A stretch of DNA of 64,000 nt from Azospirillum sp. TSO35-2 (GTDB taxonomy: Bacteria > Pseudomonadota > Alphaproteobacteria > Azospirillales > Azospirillaceae), in NCBI RefSeq assembly GCF_003116095.1, contig NZ_LGRA01000013.1, positions 1,342-65,341 of the forward strand, given 5' to 3'. Position numbers and translations under genes: made by a program. Below, piece by piece: positions 13,241-24,849 of the stretch (its first letter is position 1; each line of letters opens with the position of its first letter). The notes beneath the pieces are model-generated. The model was not told the DNA's origin. It made no database searches and was given only the letters and a program-made list of their open reading frames with translations.

Positions 13241-13711
13241 ATGCGTATGAAGTTCCTCGCTCTCGCCGCGGTTGCTCTGCTCGCCGCTTGCGAATCCACG
13301 CCGAACGACGCCGCCAACGGCGCCAACACCGGTGCCAACCAGTCGGCCGTCCGTCCGGGCTCGGCGGAAGATTTCGTCGTCAACGTCGGCGACCGCGTCT
13401 TCTTCGGCTTCGACCGCTTCGACCTGTCGCCGGAGGCTCGCGCCACCCTGGACCGTCAGGCCAAGTGGCTGCAGACCTACGGCTCGGTCACCATCACGAT
13501 CGAAGGCCACGCCGACGAGCGCGGCACCCGCGAGTACAACCTGGCGCTCGGCGAGCGTCGCGCCAACTCGGTGAAGAACTACCTGGCCGCCAAGGGCATC
13601 CCCGCCAACCGCGTCACCGTCGTGTCGTACGGCAAGGAGCGTCCGGCGGTGGCTGGCTCGGGTGAGGCCGCCTGGTCGCAGAACCGCCGTGGCGTGACCG
13701 TCGTCAACTGA
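13241..13711 (+). CDS. pal: Peptidoglycan-associated lipoprotein Pal
   Basis: A 156-residue outer-membrane lipoprotein. The ATG at 13241 gives a lipoprotein signal MRMKFLALAAVALLAAC with the acylated Cys at residue 17. A short linker leads into the OmpA-like domain (about 55-156), with VFFGFDRFDLSPEARATLDR and the peptidoglycan-binding signature ITIEGHADERGTREYNLALG...RANSVKNYL. The upstream extension to 13145 is rejected because it buries the signal. It ends the core tol-pal unit and is followed by a terminator. Confidence 0.96.
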   Translation: MRMKFLALAAVALLAACESTPNDAANGANTGANQSAVRPGSAEDFVVNVGDRVFFGFDRFDLSPEARATLDRQAKWLQTYGSVTITIEGHADERGTREYNLALGERRANSVKNYLAAKGIPANRVTVVSYGKERPAVAGSGEAAWSQNRRGVTVVN

Positions 13712-13744
13712 CGCCGGTCCCCGCCTTCGGCTGGGGTTTGAGGG

Positions 13745-13780
13745 AAGGCGCCGCCATCGGGCAACCGGGGCGGCGCCTTT
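13745..13780 (+). terminator. Rho-independent terminator after pal
   Basis: Arms AAGGCGCCGCC (13745-13755) and GGCGGCGCCTT (13769-13779) pair around a 13-base loop, followed by TTTTCC. It lies 34 bases past the pal stop, so cpoB probably has its own promoter in 13781-13920 or is reached by read-through. Confidence 0.8.
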
Positions 13781-13920
13781 TCCTTGCCTGCCTTTTCCCG
13801 CCTGTATTTTCCTGGCCGCATGTTTTGCCCGGGCGCGCGAGTTCTGTTAAACAGCCGCCACCGGCTTGCCTTTTTCGGTCGCTACGGTCCCACCCAGATC
13901 GCTTCCAGGATCCCACGCGC

Positions 13921-14781
13921 ATGACCCACATCCGTCCCTTCGCCGTCCTGTCGTCCGCCGTGCTGCTGGGTGGTCTGCTCGGCGCCAGCCCCGTCCTCGC
14001 CCAGTCGGCCGGCCAGATCGACCGTCTGCAACGGCTGGAGGCCCAGGTCGCGGCGCTGGACGGCCCGGTCGAGGTGGCGCAGCTGTCGCCGTCGGTCGCC
14101 GCCGACTTCGAGATCCGCCTGCAGAACCTGGAACGCTCGATGTCGGAGCTGACCGGCAAGTACGAGGAATCGAACCACCAACTCGCCACCCTGCGCGACC
14201 GGCTGGAGAAGATGAACGGCGACATCGACTTCCGCCTGAAGGACCTCGAGTCGAAGGGCGGTGGGGCGATGGGTGGGGCGATGGGCGGCGGCGCGATGTC
14301 CGACGCGGCCCCGCCGCCGAAGGCGACGGCCAAGAGCGAGGACAAGAAGCCGGCGCAGACCGCCGCGGCCACGCCGCCCTCGACCGCCGGGATGACTCCG
14401 GAAAAGCAGTATGAGCAGGCGTTCGAACTGCTGCGCAACTCCGACTACGACCACGCGGAGAAGGCGTTGCAGGACTTCATCGCCAAGAACAAGTCGCACG
14501 CCTACGCCGGCAACGCCCAATACTGGCTCGGCGAGAGCTATTACGTCCGCAACAAGTTCCCGGAGGCGGCGCAGGCCTTTGCCGAGGTGCTGTCGAAGTA
14601 CCGCTCCAACCCGAAGGCGGCCGACAGCCTGCTGAAGCTGGGCATGACCCTGCAGCAGATGAACAAGAAGTCGGACGCCTGTACCGCCTTCGGCCAGTTG
14701 CTGACCAAGTTCCCCGAAGCCTCGGCCAGCGTGAAGCGCCGCGCCGACACCGAGCGCAAGCGCATCAATTGCCCCGCCTGA
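13921..14781 (+). CDS. cpoB: Cell division coordinator CpoB (YbgF)
   Basis: A 286-residue periplasmic protein. It has a signal peptide (residues 1-27, cleavage after VLAQ), a trimerising coiled coil (about 30-110, LERSMSELTGKYEESNHQLA), a Gly/Met/Ala linker, and C-terminal TPR repeats (about 160-286, EKQYEQAFELLRNSDYDHAE, AQYWLGESYYVRNKF). It coordinates Tol-Pal with peptidoglycan synthesis at division. The frame opens at 13738, but only the ATG at 13921 yields a signal peptide. The stop overlaps the tilS ATG (TGATG). Confidence 0.93.
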   Translation: MTHIRPFAVLSSAVLLGGLLGASPVLAQSAGQIDRLQRLEAQVAALDGPVEVAQLSPSVAADFEIRLQNLERSMSELTGKYEESNHQLATLRDRLEKMNGDIDFRLKDLESKGGGAMGGAMGGGAMSDAAPPPKATAKSEDKKPAQTAAATPPSTAGMTPEKQYEQAFELLRNSDYDHAEKALQDFIAKNKSHAYAGNAQYWLGESYYVRNKFPEAAQAFAEVLSKYRSNPKAADSLLKLGMTLQQMNKKSDACTAFGQLLTKFPEASASVKRRADTERKRINCPA

Positions 14782-16157
14782 TGGCGGGGACGGCGCCCGT
14801 CGTCACCCCTGCGGCCGATCCGCGCCCCATCGGGGCGGCGGAGTTCGCCGGCGCCATGGCGGCGCTGGGCGGCTTCGAACCGGCGCCGGCCGTCGCGGTC
14901 GCCCTGTCGGGCGGCGGCGACAGCCTGGCGCTGGCGCTGTTGCTGCGGCAATGGGTCGCGGCCTGTGGCGGGACGCTGCGGACGCTGACCGTCGACCATG
15001 GGCTGCGCGCCGAATCGGCGGCGGAGGCCGCGGCGGTGGGCGACGCCATGACCCGGCTCGGCGTGCCGCACCGGATCCTGCGCTGGGACGGCGTCAAGCC
15101 GGCCGGCGGGCTCCAGGCCGCGGCGCGGGCGGCGCGGCACCGGCTGCTGGCCGACGCCTGCGCCGAGGCCGGCATCCTCCACCTCGCCCTGGCGCACCAC
15201 AGCGACGACCAGGCCGAAACGGTGCTGCTGCGGCTGGCCCGCGGTTCCGGCACCGACGGGCTGGCCGGCATGGCGGCGGTGCGCGCCGATGGTCCGGTCC
15301 GGCTGATCCGCCCGCTGCTGGGATTCCCGAAGGAACGCCTGCTGGCGACCTGCCGCGCCCACGGCGTGCCCTGGGTCGAGGACCCGTCCAACCACAACCC
15401 CCGTTTCGCCCGCGCCCGGCTGCGCGTCGCCCGCGACCTGCTCGGCGGCGAGGGGCTGGATCGCGAGCGGCTGTGCGAGGTCGCCCGCCGTGCCGGGCGG
15501 GCGCGCGCCGCGCTGGAACAGGCGACGGCCGCCCTGCTGGCCGAGGCGGCGACGCTGCAGCCGGAAGGCTGGGTCACCCTCGCCCCGGCCGCGTTGCGGG
15601 CGGCGCCGGAGGAGATCGCGCTGCGGGCGCTGACCCGGGCGCTGGCGCTGGCCGGCGGCGGTGCCCACCCGGTGCGCGACGAGGCGGTCGAGCGGCTGCT
15701 GGCGAGCTTGGCGGTGGCGCCGGGCCGGGCTGTTGCCGGCACCACGCTGGCCGGCTGCGTCGTGCGGCCCTGGCGCGGCGCGGTGATGATCGCGCGCGAA
15801 CCCGCGGCGGCGGTCGAGCGCCTGACCGTCGAACCGGGTGGCTGCGTGTGGTGGGATCGCCGTTACAGCGTCCGGGTTTCCGCGGCGCGCGGCGGGCCGG
15901 TGACGGTCGCGGCGCTGGGCGCCGCCGGCTGGAACGAATGGGCGGAACGAACCCCGGCCGCGGCGGCGAAAGCGTTGCCGGCCGTGGTGCGGGAGACACT
16001 GCCAAGCCTTTGGTCGGGAACGGAATTGTTGGCGGTGCCCGCAATGTTTTCGGGCGCTGACGAGGACGCTCCGGCGGACAGCGCCAGCCTTGCCCCGTCA
16101 TTCCCGCTGGGAAGACAAGCTTTTGCGGTTGTTTCGCACCGCGACGGCATTATTTAA
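14781..16157 (+). CDS. tilS: tRNA(Ile)-lysidine synthetase
   Basis: A 458-residue N-type ATP pyrophosphatase. The PP-loop [13 protein letters not shown] lies near residue 39, followed by [14 protein letters not shown] and [21 protein letters not shown], all diagnostic of TilS, and [14 protein letters not shown]. It adds lysine to C34 of tRNA-Ile(CAU), an essential step for reading AUA. The ATG at 14781 overlaps the cpoB stop; a TTG at 14769 would add four residues. The C-terminal half is less conserved, as usual. ftsH follows, as in many bacteria. Confidence 0.93.
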   Translation: MAGTAPVVTPAADPRPIGAAEFAGAMAALGGFEPAPAVAVALSGGGDSLALALLLRQWVAACGGTLRTLTVDHGLRAESAAEAAAVGDAMTRLGVPHRILRWDGVKPAGGLQAAARAARHRLLADACAEAGILHLALAHHSDDQAETVLLRLARGSGTDGLAGMAAVRADGPVRLIRPLLGFPKERLLATCRAHGVPWVEDPSNHNPRFARARLRVARDLLGGEGLDRERLCEVARRAGRARAALEQATAALLAEAATLQPEGWVTLAPAALRAAPEEIALRALTRALALAGGGAHPVRDEAVERLLASLAVAPGRAVAGTTLAGCVVRPWRGAVMIAREPAAAVERLTVEPGGCVWWDRRYSVRVSAARGGPVTVAALGAAGWNEWAERTPAAAAKALPAVVRETLPSLWSGTELLAVPAMFSGADEDAPADSASLAPSFPLGRQAFAVVSHRDGII

Positions 16158-16239
16158 TCTGAAGAACGTGCCCGTGGAGACCGGGGTGCGGCCTTGTCGG
16201 CGCACCGCATGGCGATGGGTTCGCAGAAAGGCGTGTGAC

Positions 16240-18177
<1,938 letters not shown>

Positions 18178-18191
18178 GGGTTCAGTCCTCG

Positions 18192-18235
18192 ACAAGAAGA
18201 AGGGCGGCGCTGTGAGGCGCCGCCCTTCTTCTTGT
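18192..18235 (+). terminator. Strong hairpin terminator after ftsH
   Basis: Nineteen-base arms (18192-18210 and 18217-18235) around a short loop form a very stable stem whose 3' arm is pyrimidine-rich (CCCTTCTTCTTGTTCT). It begins 15 bases after the ftsH stop and separates ftsH from the convergent gene at 18290. Confidence 0.85.
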
Positions 18236-18289
18236 TCTGCGTATGTGGGTTAGGTGGGGAGGGGCCTCCCGCGCCTCGTCAGGACAGCC

Positions 18290-19453
18290 TCAGAAGGCGC
18301 CCTTCTGCTCGCGCCGGCGGTCCAGGGCGACGTCGAACTGGCGCAGCAGCTTCTGCATGCCTTCGAAGTAGAGCTTGCGCGACGGCGTGTTCTTCATGCA
18401 GCGGGCGTCCAGATGGGCGACGCTGGTGAGCGCCGAGACGCAGTAGCCGAGCAGCCAATAGCGCGAGCGGATGCTGCGCAGATAGTCGCGGAAGGGTTCC
18501 GGCTGGCCGTTCATGAAGGCGCTGAAGGCGGTCTCGTAGTCCGACAGGATGGTGCGGATGTCGAGCAGCGTCGTCTCCAGCAGCTTGCCCACCTTTTCGA
18601 TGTGCATCAGCAGCTGGGTCTCGTAGGGCTTGTGCATGCGGATATCGACCGGAATGCACTCGCGCGACTTCAGCCAGGTCAGGATGATGCGGGCGCGCGG
18701 CGCGATGCGGCGCAGCTGGTATTCGTAGAAGGTCGTGCCCTTCCAGGCGCTGAAGATGGTGTCGGCCTCGCTGCGCTCGATGCCGAAGGCGGAGACGAAC
18801 AGCCCGGCCTCTTCCAGGTTGGGGTTCCAGATGGCCTCCAGGAACCGTTCGATGCTCTGGGCGTTGCCCTGGCTGCCCGACAGCGCCTTGCGGACGATCG
18901 GTTCGATGCGGGCGCGGATCAGGCGGCGGAGCTGGTGGTCCTCCTCGTTGCTGATCAGCCAGTGGCGCGGGTCGACGTTGATCTTTTCCGCTTCGAAGCA
19001 GGTCTTCAGCAGGAAGGCGTCGAGCGACGGGACATCGTCGATCATCGACAGCATCTTCATGTCGCCGATGACGCCGTTTTCCTGCGGACCATTCGTGATG
19101 CCGAACTGTTCTTCCAGCAGCGCCGACGCGTTGCGGGCCCGCAGGTAGATGGCGACGCCGCCGGCGTCCGGCGCCTTGGCGTTGTGGGGGACGTAGATGC
19201 CGGTTTCGACCGGCCGTTCGCCACCCTCCAGCTCCTCGTCCTCGGCGATCGGGTCGCCGCCGTCGTCGGCGCGGTCGTCGAAGCTCGGGTACTTGAACAG
19301 GATGGCGCTGTTCAGTCCCTGCGCCTTGAACATGCGCTGGTCTTCGGGGATTTCGCGCGTGATGGCGATGAGGTTCATCGACACGCTGGAGCCGCCATAG
19401 AGGATCTGCTCAAGAACCGGAGAAACAGAGTCCATTTTCTTGCGAGCGCGCAT
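18290..19453 (-). CDS. Unrecognised conserved-looking soluble protein (387 aa)
   Basis: I do not recognise this family. The protein has 387 residues from the ATG at 19453 (381 from the ATG at 19435), no signal peptide and no clear membrane helix. It is rich in Arg, Glu and Leu with long predicted helices, an acidic patch near residue 75 (DEELEGGERPVETG), and aromatic/arginine-rich C-terminal helices (RDYLRSIRSRYWLLGYCVSA). Codon use matches its neighbours, so it looks like a native gene. It is convergent with ftsH and follows fabI on the same strand after about 120 bases and a hairpin, so it probably has its own promoter. Confidence 0.8.
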   Translation of the reverse strand: MRARKKMDSVSPVLEQILYGGSSVSMNLIAITREIPEDQRMFKAQGLNSAILFKYPSFDDRADDGGDPIAEDEELEGGERPVETGIYVPHNAKAPDAGGVAIYLRARNASALLEEQFGITNGPQENGVIGDMKMLSMIDDVPSLDAFLLKTCFEAEKINVDPRHWLISNEEDHQLRRLIRARIEPIVRKALSGSQGNAQSIERFLEAIWNPNLEEAGLFVSAFGIERSEADTIFSAWKGTTFYEYQLRRIAPRARIILTWLKSRECIPVDIRMHKPYETQLLMHIEKVGKLLETTLLDIRTILSDYETAFSAFMNGQPEPFRDYLRSIRSRYWLLGYCVSALTSVAHLDARCMKNTPSRKLYFEGMQKLLRQFDVALDRRREQKGAF

Positions 19454-19515
19454 TAATCTTACCCGAAGTCTCGAATATTGCAAAAATCATAGACGCCGTT
19501 GCCGCAAACGCAAAG

Positions 19516-19535
19516 AGGGATCGTTGCCGATCCCT
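19516..19535 (-). terminator. Hairpin terminator downstream of fabI
   Basis: Arms AGGGATCG (19516-19523) and CGATCCCT (19528-19535) pair perfectly around TTGC. On the minus strand the stem is followed by CTTTGCGTTT. It stands 42 bases past the fabI stop. Confidence 0.6.
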
Positions 19536-19577
19536 CCTTCCCATCCTGCGATGGCGAGCGCATCACTGCTGTTCAAC

Positions 19578-20429
19578 TCACGCGTTGGATTTCGGCGTCC
19601 CGCCCAGCGAGCCCAGCAGGCTTGCAACTTCGGCTGCCTCGTCCACCGCGACCATGCCGACGGTGTGATAGCCGCTGTCGACGTGCATCACCTCGCCGGT
19701 GACGCCGCTGCCGAGATCCGACATCAGGAACAGGCCGGCGCCGCCGACCTCCTGGATGGTGACGTTGCGCTTCAGCGGGGCGTTCAGCTCGTTCCATTTC
19801 AGGATGTAGCGGAAATCGCCGATGCCGCTGGCGGCCAGAGTCTTGATCGGGCCGGCGGAGATCGCGTTGACACGGATGTTGCGGCCACCCAGATCGACGG
19901 CAAGGTAGCGCACGCTCGCCTCCAGCGCCGCCTTGGCGACACCCATCACGTTGTAATGGGGCATGACGCGTTCGGCGCCGTAGTAGGATAGAGTGAGCAG
20001 GCTGCCGCCGTCCTTCATCAGCGGCACGGCGCGTTGCGCCACCGCGGTGAAGGAGTAGCAGGAGATGTCCATGGTCCGCAGGAAGTTCGCCCGCGTCGTG
20101 TCCAGGTACAGCCCGTCCAGCTCGTTCTTGTCGGAAAAGGCGATGGCATGAACCACGAAGTCCAGCCCGCCCCATTCCTGCTCGATCGCGGCGAAGGTGG
20201 CGTCGATGCTGGCTTCGTCCGTCACGTCGCAGGGCAGGACCAGCTTGGCGCCGACCTGGTCGGCCAGCGGCTTCACCCGCTTCAGCAGCGCGTCGCCCTG
20301 ATAGGTGAAGGCCAGCTCCGCCCCGTGCTGGGCCAGGGTGGAGGCGATCCCCCAGGCGATCGAACGATCGTTGGCCACGCCCATGATCAGGCCACGCTTG
20401 CCGGCCATGAGCGGCATCGGATTGGACAT
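19578..20429 (-). CDS. fabI: Enoyl-[acyl-carrier-protein] reductase (NADH), FabI type
   Basis: A 283-residue SDR-type reductase for the last step of fatty-acid elongation. It shows GKRGLIMGVANDRSIAWGIA (NADH-binding), FVVHAIAFSDKNEL, and the active-site pattern SYYGAERVMPHYNVMGVAKA, where Tyr-x6-Lys spacing is typical of FabI. The ATG at 20429 has GAGGT six bases upstream and gives a normal start (MSNPMPLMAGKRG); the open frame to 20549 is not family-like. It is divergent from the YihY gene, and the roughly 120 bases between them should hold both promoters. Confidence 0.95.
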   Translation of the reverse strand: MSNPMPLMAGKRGLIMGVANDRSIAWGIASTLAQHGAELAFTYQGDALLKRVKPLADQVGAKLVLPCDVTDEASIDATFAAIEQEWGGLDFVVHAIAFSDKNELDGLYLDTTRANFLRTMDISCYSFTAVAQRAVPLMKDGGSLLTLSYYGAERVMPHYNVMGVAKAALEASVRYLAVDLGGRNIRVNAISAGPIKTLAASGIGDFRYILKWNELNAPLKRNVTIQEVGGAGLFLMSDLGSGVTGEVMHVDSGYHTVGMVAVDEAAEVASLLGSLGGTPKSNA

Positions 20430-20547
20430 CGGAACCTCGTGAACGACGGAAGTGCTGCGGGTGTTGCCGCGAAAAGTGCGGCGCATCCTACACGAAAGCG
20501 TCCATTGGTCAAACCGAGGCAACCGACCTTGGCACAGGAGGCGCCGC

Positions 20548-21912
20548 ATGGCTCACCCTAAGGGCAGTCTCCACGGCGAGGAGGAGGAGCGCAGCCGCAT
20601 CCTGGTGGCCCTGCGCGAGCTGGGCGGCTTCTTCGGCCATTCGATGCTGCGCTTCTACAACGACAACTGCTTCCAGACCGCGGCGGCGCTGACCTACACC
20701 TCGCTGCTGGCGATCGTGCCGATGATGACCATCGGCTTCGCCATCTTCTCGGCCTTTCCGGCGTTCAGCGCGCTGCAGATGCGCATCCAGACCGCCCTGA
20801 TCAAGAATCTGGTGCCGGAGATCGGCGACGCGATCCTGGAGTATCTCGGCCGTTTCATGGCGAACGCCGGGCAGATGCCGATCTTCGGGGTGATCGGGCT
20901 GGCGGTGTCGGCGGTGCTGCTGATCTGGACGATCGAGGGGTCGTTCGCCACCGTCTGGCGGGTGCGCGAGCCGCGATCCTACGTCACCCGCATCCTGTCC
21001 TTCTGGGCGGTGGTGTCGCTGACCCCGCTGTTCGCCGGCGCCAGCCTGTCGCTGTCCAGCAGCCTGTGGACCGCGCTGGAGGTCGCCCACCTGGAAGGGG
21101 TGGTCCACCCGCTGGCGGGCATCGGCATGCTGCTGCCCTTTGCCCTTCAGCTCGTCGGCTGCTCGCTGCTCTATCTGGTGATCCCGAATCGCGACGTGTT
21201 CTGGCTGGACGCGCTGTGCGGCGGGGCGATCGGCTCGATCCTGCTGGAGGGGTCGAAGGCGATCTTCGGCTGGTACATGCGCGAATACCCGGCCTACCAG
21301 ACGATCTACGGCGCGCTGTCGGTGGTGCCGATCTTCCTGTTCTGGCTCTACATCGCGTGGTCGACGGTGCTGTTCGGCGCGGTGGTGGCGGCGTCGCTGC
21401 CGGAATGGCGGGCCGGCAAGGTCACCCGCGGCGGCATGGAGGGGCTGCTGCCGGCGCAGCGGCTGGCGCTGGCGCTGGCGGTGCTGCACGAGCTGATGGA
21501 GGCGAGCCGGCTGGGCGTCGGCATGCGCCGCCGCACGCTGGTCGGCCGGGTGCCCGTCGGCACCCTGCTGATCGACGGCATCCTGGAACAGTTGCGCGAC
21601 GCCCATTGGGTCGCCCACACCACGCGCGACGCCTGGGTGGTGACCCGCGACCTGGGCGAGGCGACCCTGCTGGAGCTGATGAAGGCGCTGGGCATCGGCA
21701 TGCGCGGCTCCGTCCACGGGCTGGGCGGGCTCGACCTGCCCTGGCAGGAGCGCACCGCCCGCCTGCTCGCCGCCGCCGATGCGCGGGAGAGCGACCTGCT
21801 GAGCGTGTCGATCAAGACGCTGCTGACCGACGACCAGCCGCCGGAAGGCCAGCCGGCCGGCCAGGGGGCGGCGGGGCAGGGCGCCGTGCCGTTGCGGGCG
21901 GTGAAGAAATAG
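20548..21912 (+). CDS. YihY/BrkB-family inner-membrane protein
   Basis: A 454-residue protein with six hydrophobic segments in the first 290 residues, including TAAALTYTSLLAIVPMMTIG (the family hallmark), FGVIGLAVSAVLLIWTIEG, RILSFWAVVSLTPLFAGASL and YGALSVVPIFLFWLYIAWST. It ends in a soluble, charged tail of about 160 residues with a winged-helix-like look. The family was once called ribonuclease BN or BrkB; its true function is unknown, and the old RNase BN link is considered wrong. The ATG at 20548 has AGGAG upstream. It is convergent with the DUF805 gene, with only three bases between them. Confidence 0.88.
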   Translation: MAHPKGSLHGEEEERSRILVALRELGGFFGHSMLRFYNDNCFQTAAALTYTSLLAIVPMMTIGFAIFSAFPAFSALQMRIQTALIKNLVPEIGDAILEYLGRFMANAGQMPIFGVIGLAVSAVLLIWTIEGSFATVWRVREPRSYVTRILSFWAVVSLTPLFAGASLSLSSSLWTALEVAHLEGVVHPLAGIGMLLPFALQLVGCSLLYLVIPNRDVFWLDALCGGAIGSILLEGSKAIFGWYMREYPAYQTIYGALSVVPIFLFWLYIAWSTVLFGAVVAASLPEWRAGKVTRGGMEGLLPAQRLALALAVLHELMEASRLGVGMRRRTLVGRVPVGTLLIDGILEQLRDAHWVAHTTRDAWVVTRDLGEATLLELMKALGIGMRGSVHGLGGLDLPWQERTARLLAAADARESDLLSVSIKTLLTDDQPPEGQPAGQGAAGQGAVPLRAVKK

Positions 21913-21915
21913 CCG

Positions 21916-22302
21916 TCAGGCGGCCGCGGTCGAGCCGGCCGCTGCCAGCGGCGGTGGGCCGAAGCGGTTCTCCGTCGCGTCGCCCTTCGTCGCCGCCCAG
22001 ACGAAAAGGACGATCCAGCCGATCAGCGGCACCAGGACGATCAGCAGCCACCAGCCGGAGCGGTCGAGGTCGTGGAGCCGGCGGACCGAAACGGCCCAGC
22101 CCGGCAGCAGGAAGACCAGGTTGGCGATCGAGTTCAGCGGGCTGACGTCGTTGTCGGGGAAGAGCGCGAGGTCGAGGATGACCGTGGCGATGCTGACCAG
22201 CACGGTGAACAGCACCCAGTACCAATATTCCGACCGCGCCGCGCGGCCGGACAGCCCGACATACTGGGAAAACACCGATTTGACGGCGTCGACAAAGCCC
22301 AT
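21916..22302 (-). CDS. DUF805 membrane protein
   Basis: A 128-residue protein with the DUF805 layout: AVKSVFSQYVGLSGRAARSE, WYWVLFTVLVSIATVILDLA (TM1), a middle hydrophobic stretch ending PGWAVSVRRLHDLDRSGWW, and LLIVLVPLIGWIVLFVWAA (last TM). The SGRAARSEYW and VRRLHDLDRSGWW motifs define the family, whose function is not known. The ATG at 22302 has a run of G residues upstream as ribosome site; an ATG ten codons earlier is less likely. Confidence 0.88.
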   Translation of the reverse strand: MGFVDAVKSVFSQYVGLSGRAARSEYWYWVLFTVLVSIATVILDLALFPDNDVSPLNSIANLVFLLPGWAVSVRRLHDLDRSGWWLLIVLVPLIGWIVLFVWAATKGDATENRFGPPPLAAAGSTAAA

Positions 22303-22462
22303 CGTCCCCCCTTTCGGCGTTTGGAACGCCACGATCGAAATGCCCGGATGCCGTCACGTTTCCCAGGCAATCGGCGGGCCGCAACACCGTCTCCGGGAAC
22401 CGGCGCGGCCCGCAGCATCGTGTCGCAGCATGACCATGCGGCGGTAAAGGGAGGGTGCGCTC

Positions 22463-22494
22463 GCGAAAACGGCCTGCCCCGGAGGGCAGGCCGT
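22463..22494 (-). terminator. Rho-independent terminator after the dnaJ-like gene
   Basis: Arms ACGGCCTGCCC (22469-22479) and GGGCAGGCCGT (22484-22494) pair perfectly. On the minus strand the hairpin is followed by TTTTCGCG. It lies 27 bases past the stop of the DnaJ-like gene. Confidence 0.75.
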
Positions 22495-22520
22495 CGATCG
22501 TCGTCCCGGACGGGGCCGAC

Positions 22521-23480
22521 CTACTCCAGCCCGGCCTTCTTGCGGACGTCGTAGCTGCGGGTCTTGGCCCACTGCTCGACGAAACTGACCAGTTCGGCGT
22601 CGGGCGGGTCGGGCAGGACGACCTTCAGCTTGACGTATTGGTCGCCCGGCTGCTTGGTCGCCGGGTTCATCACGCCCCGGCCGCGCAGCCGCAGGACCGA
22701 GCCGGTGTTGGCCCCGGCCGGCACCTTCACCGCCACCTTGCCGCTGATGGTCGGCACATGGATGGTGGCGCCCAGAACCGCCTCGTTCAGGGTGATCGGC
22801 AGTTCGAGATGGATGTCGCTGTCCTGCCGGGTGAAGAAGGGGTGGGCTTCGACATGCACCTCGACGATGGCGTCGCCGTTGGGCATGCCGCCCATGCCGG
22901 GCAGGCCCTGGCCCTTCAGCCGCAGCTTCGTCTCGTTCTCCGTGCCCGGAGGGATGGCGACGTCGATGCTCTTGCCGTTGGACAGGTTGATGCGCCGCTT
23001 GGCCCCGTTCGCTGCCTCGATGAAGGGGACGGTCACGGAGTAGGAGATGTCGCTGCCGCGCACCTTCGGCCCGGCGGACCCGCCGCCGGCCGCCCCGGCC
23101 CCCGGCCCGCCGCGCCGCCGGCCGCCGCCGAACAGGTCGGAGAACCAGTCGTCGCCGCCGGCGGCCCCGCCGAAGAAGCTGTCGTCGGCGGTGCCGGTGT
23201 AGGCGCGCCCGCGGCTGGTGCGGCTGCGGGTGCCGAAGCCCGCGTGCCGCTCCTGCCCGGACGAGTCGATCTCGCCCCGGTCGAACCTGGCGCGTTTCTC
23301 GGCGTCCGACAGCAGCGTGTAGGCCGCCGAGATTTCCTTGAACCGCTCCTCGTTGGCGGAATCGCCCGGCTTCAGGTCCGGGTGATGCTGCTTGGCGAGC
23401 TTGCGGTACGCCTTCTTGATGTCGTCGGCAGTGGCGGACCGGCTGACGCCGAGAACGCTGTAGGGATCACGCGTAGCCAC
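22521..23480 (-). CDS. DnaJ-class co-chaperone, CbpA type
   Basis: A 319-residue protein with an N-terminal J domain (residues 4-70, [20 protein letters not shown], with the HPD motif in [10 protein letters not shown]). A Gly/Arg-rich region (about 80-130) follows, then two C-terminal beta-sandwich substrate-binding domains ([33 protein letters not shown]). No zinc-finger CxxCxGxG repeats are present, so it is CbpA/DnaJ class II and not the main DnaJ. It works with DnaK. It lies 51 bases after the lipoprotein gene on the same strand. Confidence 0.92.
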   Translation of the reverse strand: MATRDPYSVLGVSRSATADDIKKAYRKLAKQHHPDLKPGDSANEERFKEISAAYTLLSDAEKRARFDRGEIDSSGQERHAGFGTRSRTSRGRAYTGTADDSFFGGAAGGDDWFSDLFGGGRRRGGPGAGAAGGGSAGPKVRGSDISYSVTVPFIEAANGAKRRINLSNGKSIDVAIPPGTENETKLRLKGQGLPGMGGMPNGDAIVEVHVEAHPFFTRQDSDIHLELPITLNEAVLGATIHVPTISGKVAVKVPAGANTGSVLRLRGRGVMNPATKQPGDQYVKLKVVLPDPPDAELVSFVEQWAKTRSYDVRKKAGLE

Positions 23481-23531
23481 GGGCAGAGGATTCCCACCCC
23501 AACGGGGCTTAAAGGTTGCGGGACGGTCGGA

Positions 23532-24005
23532 TTACTGGTTCCCGATGATCTTCCACGTACCGTCGGCCTGTTTGCAAGCGGTTCCGTAGGCCTGCTCCGT
23601 CCGGCCCTGGACGACGACGGTCTGCTGGAACTCGCGGCAGTAGGTTCCGGTGTTGCTGTAGCCGTCGCGCGTGGTCACCACGGTGCCGGAATTGCCGGAC
23701 TGCGGGTTGTTCCAGGTGATGCGGTCGCCGACCGGGGCGGCGTAGGCCTTGCGGGCCGCCGTCTCGGCATAGCCGGCGTCCGCCTTGTCGAGCGAGTTGC
23801 CGACCTCGCGGCCGATGAAGGCGCCCAGCAGCGTTCCGACGCCGGTCGCCACCAGCTTGCCGGTACCGCCGCCGATCTGGGAACCGATCAGGCCACCGGC
23901 CACGGCGCCGCCGACGGTGCCGACCGTCTCCTTCTGGCCACCCGTCGTGCATGCGGCCAGCGTGGCCACGACGATCAGGGCCGGAACGACTTTCTTCACG
24001 AACAT
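23532..24005 (-). CDS. Glycine-zipper outer-membrane lipoprotein (17-kDa surface antigen type)
   Basis: A 157-residue protein with a lipoprotein signal (MFVKKVVPALIVVATLAAC, Cys at residue 19). It is followed by TVGGAVAGGLIGSQIGGGTG and TGVGTLLGAFIGREVG, a glycine-zipper 2TM region like that of the rickettsial 17-kDa antigen, and a C-terminal domain with NNPQSGNSGTVVTTRDGYSN and CREFQQTV. These proteins sit in the outer membrane; their exact job is unknown. The start at 24005 is chosen because it exposes the lipobox. It is divergent from pdxH across a 220-base gap that shows no other gene. Confidence 0.87.
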   Translation of the reverse strand: MFVKKVVPALIVVATLAACTTGGQKETVGTVGGAVAGGLIGSQIGGGTGKLVATGVGTLLGAFIGREVGNSLDKADAGYAETAARKAYAAPVGDRITWNNPQSGNSGTVVTTRDGYSNTGTYCREFQQTVVVQGRTEQAYGTACKQADGTWKIIGNQ

Positions 24006-24225
24006 CCTTGCGCCTCGAAAAGGTTGGTTGCCGCGCGCCATACCCATCCGCTTCACGGTGGGGCTTCGCGGTGGACAGTGATATAAGCGAGCCTATCCTT
24101 GCTGTGAATTGTGATGAGGCTGTGACCCTTACGCTTTCGCATCAGGACACGATCCGCCGCCATCCCCGGCCGCCCCTCGGCCGCCCGCGGACCGGCGCGG
24201 AGCCATCGACGCAGGACCACCAGTC

Positions 24226-24849
24226 ATGACCGACAGCAGCGACCGCGATCCCTACGAACTCTTTGCCGAATGGCTGAAAGAGGCCGAGCAGAGCGAGCCC
24301 AACGACCCCAACGCCATGGCGCTGGCGACCGCCGATGCGGCGGGCATTCCGTCGGTCCGCATGGTGCTGCTGAAAGGCGTCGACGCCCGCGGTTTCGTCT
24401 TCTACACCAACACCGAAAGCCGCAAGGGCGAGCAGTTGCTGGCGAATCGGAACGCCGCGCTGTGCTTCCACTGGAAGACGCTGCGCCGCTCCGTCCGGGT
24501 CGAGGGCGCGGTGGAGACCGTCACCGACGCCGAGGCCGACGCCTATTTCAACAGCCGCCCGCGCGAAAGCCGCATCGGCGCTTGGGCCTCGGTGCAGTCG
24601 CGGCCGCTGGAAGGCCGCTGGGAGCTGGAAAAGCGCGTGGCGCAGTACGCCGCCAAGTTCGGGCTGGGCACCGTGCCGCGCCCGCCGCACTGGACCGGCT
24701 TCCGCGTGCTGCCCGCCCGCATCGAGTTCTGGCGCGACCGTCCCTTCCGGCTGCACGACCGGCTGGTCTATCTCCGCAGCCCGGCGGAGGCCGTGGCCGA
24801 CTCCGGCAGCGGCGCGCCGGGCTGGACGACGGAGCGGCTGTTTCCGTGA
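24226..24849 (+). CDS. pdxH: Pyridoxamine 5'-phosphate oxidase
   Basis: A 207-residue FMN enzyme that makes pyridoxal 5'-phosphate from PNP or PMP. It has [54 protein letters not shown] (FMN and substrate contacts), and the C-terminal signature [19 protein letters not shown]. The length is slightly below that of E. coli PdxH, with a short N-terminus. The stop overlaps the next start in GTGA, so the cation-efflux gene is co-translated with it. Confidence 0.94.
   Translation: MTDSSDRDPYELFAEWLKEAEQSEPNDPNAMALATADAAGIPSVRMVLLKGVDARGFVFYTNTESRKGEQLLANRNAALCFHWKTLRRSVRVEGAVETVTDAEADAYFNSRPRESRIGAWASVQSRPLEGRWELEKRVAQYAAKFGLGTVPRPPHWTGFRVLPARIEFWRDRPFRLHDRLVYLRSPAEAVADSGSGAPGWTTERLFP

Noticed and set aside
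16090..16239. In-frame upstream ATG for ftsH
   Set aside because: It overlaps tilS and adds 50 non-family residues before the conserved N-terminal membrane helix; GTG at 16240 has a ribosome site.
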